A stretch of DNA of 64,000 nucleotides. It comes from an uncultured Clostridia bacterium. GTDB lineage: Bacteria; Bacillota; Clostridia; Oscillospirales; Ruminococcaceae. The stretch lies in the NCBI GenBank assembly GCA_945829235.1, contig CALZUA010000014.1:1-64000 (forward strand). The letters are read 5' to 3'. The notes beneath the pieces were generated by a model, which was not told where the DNA came from, did no database searches, and worked only from the letters and a program-made list of their open reading frames with translations. Both the position numbers and the translations under genes were made by a program. Shown piece after piece: positions 60,096-64,000 of this stretch (positions are counted from its first letter, which is position 1; each line of letters starts with the position of its first letter).

Positions 60096-61004
60096 CTAAT
60101 CGCCGCTTTGCAATAACTCCAAGTACCGCTCCGCCGAAGTTGCCGCATTTGCGCCGTCCGCCGCCGCTGTGATAACCTGCCTGAGCGGCGTCGTGCGTAC
60201 ATCTCCCGCCGCGAACAACCCCGCCGCGCTCGTCACACCGTCCTCGCCGGCAACCACATACCCGCGCTCGTCCAGCTCGCACACGCCCGCCAGCACTGCC
60301 GTATTTGGCACGCTTCCGACCGCGCAAAAAATACCGTCAACCGCAAGCTCTTTCCGCTCACCGTTCTGCGTGAATACAATCCCGTCCGCTTTCTCTCCGC
60401 CCGTCACCTCGTTCAGCGTTGCGTTGAGAATCGGCTTGATGTTCGCGCACTCACCAACCTTTTTCACAAGCGACCTGTTTGCACGAAACTCGCTTCGACG
60501 GTGAACAAGATAAACGGTTTTGGCAATATTTGCCAGATAAACCGCATCGCCAAGCGCCGTGTCACCGCCGCCGATGACGGCAACCGTTTTATCGCGGTAA
60601 AACGCGCCGTCGCACACCGCGCAGTACGAAATCCGAAGCTTGTCATCGCCGTTCACACCGAGCTTTCGGTGACTTGTACCGGCGGCGTAAATCACGGTTT
60701 TTGCGTCAACCGTGCTGTTGTCGCTGAGCCGAATTGTCCAAAAATCGCCCTTTTCAAGCGCGCTGACCTCGCCCTCAAGGAACTCCGCACCAAGCTTTTC
60801 CGCCTGTTCGCGGAACTTCTCGCCCAGCTCATAGCCGCTTATCCCGTACAACCCGGGGTAATTTTCAACCTTCTCGGTCACGGCAATCTGACCTGTTCCA
60901 AGGTACTCCTTCTCGATAACAACCGCGTTCAGCAACGCGCGTTTCGCGTAAATTGCCGCGGTAAGTCCGGCAGGTCCGCTCCCGATTATTGCCACATCTA
61001 CCAT
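60096..61004 (-). CDS. trxB: thioredoxin reductase
   Basis: 302 aa. FAD-binding GSGPAGLTAAIYAKR, redox site C128-A-V-C131-D, NADPH-binding IGGGDTALGDAVYLA and C-terminal GLFAAGDVRT with VITAAADGANAA. It reduces thioredoxin with NADPH. The CAVCDG site replaces the common CATCDG. The thioredoxin gene at 56684 is the nearest partner. The ribosome site is AAATTTGGAGGTAGAAA. Confidence 0.93.
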   Translation of the reverse strand: MVDVAIIGSGPAGLTAAIYAKRALLNAVVIEKEYLGTGQIAVTEKVENYPGLYGISGYELGEKFREQAEKLGAEFLEGEVSALEKGDFWTIRLSDNSTVDAKTVIYAAGTSHRKLGVNGDDKLRISYCAVCDGAFYRDKTVAVIGGGDTALGDAVYLANIAKTVYLVHRRSEFRANRSLVKKVGECANIKPILNATLNEVTGGEKADGIVFTQNGERKELAVDGIFCAVGSVPNTAVLAGVCELDERGYVVAGEDGVTSAAGLFAAGDVRTTPLRQVITAAADGANAATSAERYLELLQSGD

Positions 61005-61203
61005 TTTCTACCTCCAAATTTCGGTCAACATTACCTACTATAATACTATGGGCAAAGGTTGTTGACAGGATATGGTGCGTTTTTTGCCGTCAACAACCAG
61101 ATATGTGCCGCGCCGGTTCAACACCCGCCGCGCTCGTTACCGCAACAAAAGCGTTGGCGTTGGCAACCAGCCCCGCATATAGCACCTCACACGTTCTCGA
61201 CAA

Positions 61204-61653
61204 CTAGATATAGTACATCACCTGTTCAGCGGGCTGAAGGGTTTTCTTGACCTCGTTAACGATATCGAGAAGTGTGAGCGATGAGGTAAACTCGGCGAGG
61301 TACTGCTCAATCCGCGCCCAGAGCATTCGGTCAAGTATATCGGTAACGGCGTTGTTGCACTCCTCAAGCTCGGCGATGTCGTTACCTATTAAAGTGATGT
61401 CGATAGCATCGAGTATTTCCTTGACGGTAATATTCTCGGGGCTTCTTGACAAAATATACCCGCCGTGAGGGCCTTTTATGCTTTTGACAAGCGAGCTTTG
61501 GCGAAGGCGCGTGACAATCTGCTCGAGATATTTCACGGAAATCGCGCGTCGCTCGGCGATTTCGTAGAGGTTGACCGCGCCGCCGTTTTCCGAGTTTATC
61601 GCAATGTCGGCGATTATCACAAGCCCGCATTCAATCTTGGTTAAAATTCGCAT
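61204..61653 (-). CDS. Rrf2-family regulator, CymR-like
   Basis: 149 aa. Winged helix with ERRAISVKYLEQIVTRLRQSSLVKSIKGPHGGYILS, the Rrf2 hallmark, and an end AEQVMYYI resembling CymR. The three-Cys iron-sulfur cluster of IscR/NsrR is absent (only C9 and C98 are seen), which fits a CymR-type cysteine-metabolism repressor that works without a cluster. It is divergent from the MetY/sulfite-reductase genes, whose promoter holds a perfect inverted repeat, so that operon is its likely target. Confidence 0.88.
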   Translation of the reverse strand: MRILTKIECGLVIIADIAINSENGGAVNLYEIAERRAISVKYLEQIVTRLRQSSLVKSIKGPHGGYILSRSPENITVKEILDAIDITLIGNDIAELEECNNAVTDILDRMLWARIEQYLAEFTSSLTLLDIVNEVKKTLQPAEQVMYYI

Positions 61654-61701
61654 TTTCTCACCTCACTGTTGCAAATCATATAAATCCCATTTGTTTAGTA
61701 T

Positions 61702-61730
61702 ATTATATCACACTCCAACAACTTCGTCAA
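61702..61730 (-). promoter_or_regulatory. promoter of the Rrf2 gene
   Basis: On the minus strand TTGACG (complement of 61725-61730), 17-bp spacer, TATAAT (complement of 61702-61707). Confidence 0.78.
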
Positions 61731-61797
61731 CCCGTATTATTGTATAAAAAATCCCGTTTTTCAACCAAAATTTTTGGCAAAAAGGCTAAAAATATAC

Positions 61798-61822
61798 TTA
61801 ACCTATTGACATTGTAGGTTAA
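61798..61822. promoter_or_regulatory. operator: inverted repeat around the -35 box
   Basis: TTAACCTA (61798-61805) and TAGGTTAA (61815-61822) are perfect complements separated by TTGACATTG. The spacer contains the -35 box itself, so a bound dimer would shut out RNA polymerase. The size fits Rrf2-family operators. Confidence 0.75.
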
Positions 61823-61834
61823 TAGTGTTATAAT
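61806..61834 (+). promoter_or_regulatory. promoter of the MetY/sulfite-reductase operon
   Basis: TTGACA (61806-61811), 17-bp spacer, TATAAT (61829-61834): a full consensus promoter, overlapped by the inverted repeat 61798-61822. A leader of about 185 nt follows, with three CGGTTCTCG/CGGTTA units (61885-61932) of unknown role. Confidence 0.87.
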
Positions 61835-62021
61835 GGAAAAAAAGAACAATATCGCAAATATTTACTACGATTTTGTTGCAACCCGAGGCGGTTCTCGGCA
61901 ACGGGGGCGGTTCTCGATAACGAGGTCGGTTATATATAAGGTGTGCGGCTTCAATTGCAGAGCGGGCGAACGGTTACACAAAAAATCGCGGTATTGAAAA
62001 AAAGTTTGAGGGTGAGTCAAT

Positions 62022-63248
62022 TTGAAATTCAACACGGCTCTTTTACATAAAAACAACCCGTGCGAAAAGGCAACTGGCGCGACGCTTGCGCCGATTTATC
62101 AGGTGAGCGCGTTTGCGCAGGGTTCTGCCGAACAACTCGAAAACGTGTTCAACAACAGGGCGGCGGGGTTCGCGTACACCCGCATCAGCAACCCCACGGT
62201 TGCCGCATTTGAAAGCCGAATGAGAGCGCTAGAAAAGGGCATTGGCGCGGTTGCTTGCTCGTCGGGAATGACCGCGGTTTCGATGGCGCTGATGAACATT
62301 TTGCAGGCGGGTGACGAGATTATTGCAGGCTCGGGGCTGTTCGGCGGTACAATCGACCTGTTCGGTGACCTCGCAGAGTTTGGCATAACAACGCGCTTTG
62401 TCGAGCACGTTTCCGCTGATGATATTCAACCGTTGATAAACGAGAAAACAAAGGCGATTTTCGCGGAGCTTGTCGGCAACCCAAATCTTGAAATCGTGGA
62501 TTTGAAGGCGGTTGCGGCGGTTGCCCACGAGCACGGAATACCGCTGATTATCGACAGCACAACCGCCACGCCGTACCTTATAAATCCCGCAGATTTTGGT
62601 GCAGACATCATCGTTCACTCCACATCAAAGTACATAAACGGCGGAGGAAACTCGATAAGCGGCGTTATCATCGACAGCGGCAACTTCAAGTGGGATTTCA
62701 CCAAGCACCCGAAGCTCACAAAGTACAAAAAGTTCGGGCAATTCGCTTATCTGTTTTCGTTGCGAAACGGCATCTGGCGCGACTTCGGCGGTTGTCTGGC
62801 ACCGATGAACGCGTTTATGAACAGCGTTGGCTTGGAAACACTGGGTTTACGAATGGAACGTTGTTGCGAGAACGCGTTGGCGCTCGCTGAGTTTTTCGAG
62901 AGCACCGAGAACATTTCGGTGAACTATCCGGCGCTTCCGTCAAGCAAAAGTTATCGTCTCTGCAAAGAATTGCTCGGGGGAAAAGGCGGGGCAATTCTCA
63001 CAATCCGCGCGGGTTCAAAGGAACGCGCTTTTCGGCTGATAAACGGGCTGAAGCTCGCGACAAACGCAACAAATATCGGCGTTGTGCGGACGTTGGTTAT
63101 TCACCCCGCAAGCACGATTTACGCGCACAGCACCGCCGAGCAAAAGCTCCACGCGGGCGTTTACGAGGACACAATCAGAATTAGCGTGGGAATTGAAGAT
63201 AAAGAAGATTTGGTTGATGATTTCAAGCAATCGATTGAAAAACTTTAA
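62022..63248 (+). CDS. O-acetylhomoserine sulfhydrylase/Cys-Met metabolism PLP enzyme
   Basis: 408 aa of the Cys/Met metabolism PLP family. TRISNPTVAAFESRMRALE, ACSSGMTAVSMALM and the PLP Lys in VHSTSKYINGGGNSISG are the core motifs. With the sulfite-reductase-like gene next, the best guess is sulfide incorporation (MetY), but cystathionine synthase or gamma-lyase activity cannot be ruled out. Starts at TTG 62022 behind GAGGGTGAGTCAAT. Under the CymR-like operator. Confidence 0.88.
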   Translation: MKFNTALLHKNNPCEKATGATLAPIYQVSAFAQGSAEQLENVFNNRAAGFAYTRISNPTVAAFESRMRALEKGIGAVACSSGMTAVSMALMNILQAGDEIIAGSGLFGGTIDLFGDLAEFGITTRFVEHVSADDIQPLINEKTKAIFAELVGNPNLEIVDLKAVAAVAHEHGIPLIIDSTTATPYLINPADFGADIIVHSTSKYINGGGNSISGVIIDSGNFKWDFTKHPKLTKYKKFGQFAYLFSLRNGIWRDFGGCLAPMNAFMNSVGLETLGLRMERCCENALALAEFFESTENISVNYPALPSSKSYRLCKELLGGKGGAILTIRAGSKERAFRLINGLKLATNATNIGVVRTLVIHPASTIYAHSTAEQKLHAGVYEDTIRISVGIEDKEDLVDDFKQSIEKL

Positions 63249-63263
63249 CTTGGAGGAAAAGAC

Positions 63264-64000
63264 ATGGCGATAGATTACGGAACGCTCAAAAAGGGCGGTT
63301 TTATGCGGCAAAAGCAGAAGAACAACTTCTCGCTTCGCTTGCGCGTTGTAGGGGGAAATCTCACGGCAAGGCAACTCGCGAAAATTGCTGAGGTTTCCGA
63401 GAAATTCGGTGACGGACACGTTCATCTCACGTCAAGGCAGAGTGTTGAGATGCCGTTCATTAAAATCGACGATATCGATGCTGTGAAAAACGCGCTTGCC
63501 GAGGGCGGCGTTGAGCCGGGCGTTTGCGGACCGCGCGTCCGCACGATAACAGCTTGCCAAGGCGCGGCGATTTGCCCGAGCGGCTGTATCGACACCTACG
63601 CGCTGGCTAAGGAGCTTGACGAGCGGTATTTTGCGAGGGAGTTGCCGCACAAGTTCAAGTTTGGCATAACCGGCTGTCAGAACAACTGCCTGAAAGCCGA
63701 GGAAAACGATGTCGGCATAAAGGGCGGCATCAAGGTGAAGTGGGACGCGGACAAGTGTATAAACTGCGGCGTGTGCGAAAAGGCTTGCCGAGTGGGTTCG
63801 ATAACGATTGATAATGGGAAAATCTCTGTTGATGACAGCAAGTGCAACTTCTGCGGACGTTGCGTGAAATCCTGTCCGACCGAGGCTTGGGACACCGTTC
63901 ACGGCTATATTGTATCATTCGGCGGACTTTTCGGCAATACGATAAACAAAGGTGAAGCGATTATCCCGTTCATCGAGGACAAGGAAAAGCTCCTCAAAAT
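63264..64000 (+). CDS. sulfite/nitrite reductase-like siroheme iron-sulfur protein (cut by window end)
   Basis: The first 245 residues are present and open to the window end. N-terminal ferredoxin-like half-domain (FSLRLRVVGGNLTARQLAKI with VHLTSRQSVEMP). The siroheme/[4Fe-4S] ligands follow C-x5-C (C98, C104) and C-x3-C (C138, C142). An inserted ferredoxin holds two clusters (C165/168/171/175 and C194/197/200/204). This is the AsrC-like arrangement of anaerobic sulfite reductases. The start is ATG 63264 behind TTGGAGGAAAAGAC, 15 bp after the MetY-like gene. Confidence 0.88.
   Translation, partial: MAIDYGTLKKGGFMRQKQKNNFSLRLRVVGGNLTARQLAKIAEVSEKFGDGHVHLTSRQSVEMPFIKIDDIDAVKNALAEGGVEPGVCGPRVRTITACQGAAICPSGCIDTYALAKELDERYFARELPHKFKFGITGCQNNCLKAEENDVGIKGGIKVKWDADKCINCGVCEKACRVGSITIDNGKISVDDSKCNFCGRCVKSCPTEAWDTVHGYIVSFGGLFGNTINKGEAIIPFIEDKEKLLK

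Noticed and set aside
61053-61203. Duplicated 3' fragment of trxB
   Set aside because: A short stretch resembling VTSAAG is readable on the minus strand, but similarity to trxB ends after a few residues; not enough to call a pseudogene.
61835-62021. T-box or SAM riboswitch before the MetY-like gene
   Set aside because: No T-box sequence, S-box motif or terminator/antiterminator pair is seen; regulation is better explained by the operator at 61798-61822.

Overview
ORGANISM. The window reads as chromosome of a spore-forming, low-to-mid GC Bacillota, most likely class Clostridia (Oscillospiraceae/Ruminococcaceae-like; this placement is inference). The evidence is a complete spoIIIAA-AH operon, a SleB-like cell-wall hydrolase, strong AGGAGG ribosome sites, many sigma-A promoters with 17-bp spacers, a PhoP-PhoR/Pst cassette of Gram-positive type, an anaerobic siroheme/ferredoxin sulfite-reductase-like gene, and PFL (UPF0210) plus ACT-domain genes.

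LAYOUT. 1-2.9 kb: tRNA-Trp with two copies of one terminator hairpin, an ABC ATPase and its decayed permease. 2.9-15.6 kb is the accessory stretch: a GNAT enzyme; a 1094-aa sacsin-like ATPase with a C-terminal DUF3883/nuclease-like domain; rlmD; a Phd/PIN toxin-antitoxin pair; an unassigned six-gene block (9016-14786) with a ClpP-fold protease and a VirD4/TraG-type ATPase but no conjugation genes; and a GNAT gene behind a short-ORF/terminator leader. 15.7-22.4 kb: phosphate regulon pstSCAB-phoU-phoP-phoR with a visible Pho box. 22.4-30.4 kb: macro-domain protein, DUF2975-like membrane protein, tRNA-Gly, ECF sigma and its DUF4179-like partner, SleB-like hydrolase, CCA-adding-type enzyme, and an EF-G-like protein with degenerate G motifs. 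30.5-35.7 kb: spoIIIA operon, interrupted by two non-coding tandem-repeat blocks. 35.7-43 kb: a VTC / DUF4956 / Cthe_2159-like operon flanked by about 330-bp identical direct repeats, then UPF0210 and ACT genes. 43-51.3 kb: Lrp, aminotransferase, a phage-type replication-like gene, ispE, Asp23, fakA-like and recG. 51.3-64 kb: sulfur and redox genes, namely an arylsulfotransferase with an ABC importer, thioredoxin, an orphan zinc-ribbon protein with a divergent XRE regulator, a serine-recombinase relic, trxB, a CymR-like Rrf2 regulator, a MetY-like enzyme, and a sulfite-reductase-like gene cut by the window end.

MOST UNUSUAL. (1) A family of six intergenic two-hairpin elements, all in the same orientation. 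The first hairpin always has the 7-nt loop CATCGAA (a tRNA T-loop-like sequence on the other strand). The second has a 16-17-bp stem around a 30-31-nt loop. Stem sequences differ between copies, but both arms always change together, so pairing stays perfect. (2) The 9-14.8 kb protease/ATPase gene block, which matches no system I recognise. (3) Repeat insertions inside the spoIIIA operon.

HOW THE GENES WORK TOGETHER. The Pst/Pho set is a self-contained phosphate-sensing and uptake operon. The 51.7-64 kb genes form a plausible sulfur-scavenging set: organosulfur import, sulfate-ester transfer, sulfite reduction and sulfide incorporation. An Rrf2 regulator is transcribed divergently from a promoter whose -35 box lies in a perfect inverted repeat. 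All domain calls come from reading translated sequence; no database search was run.
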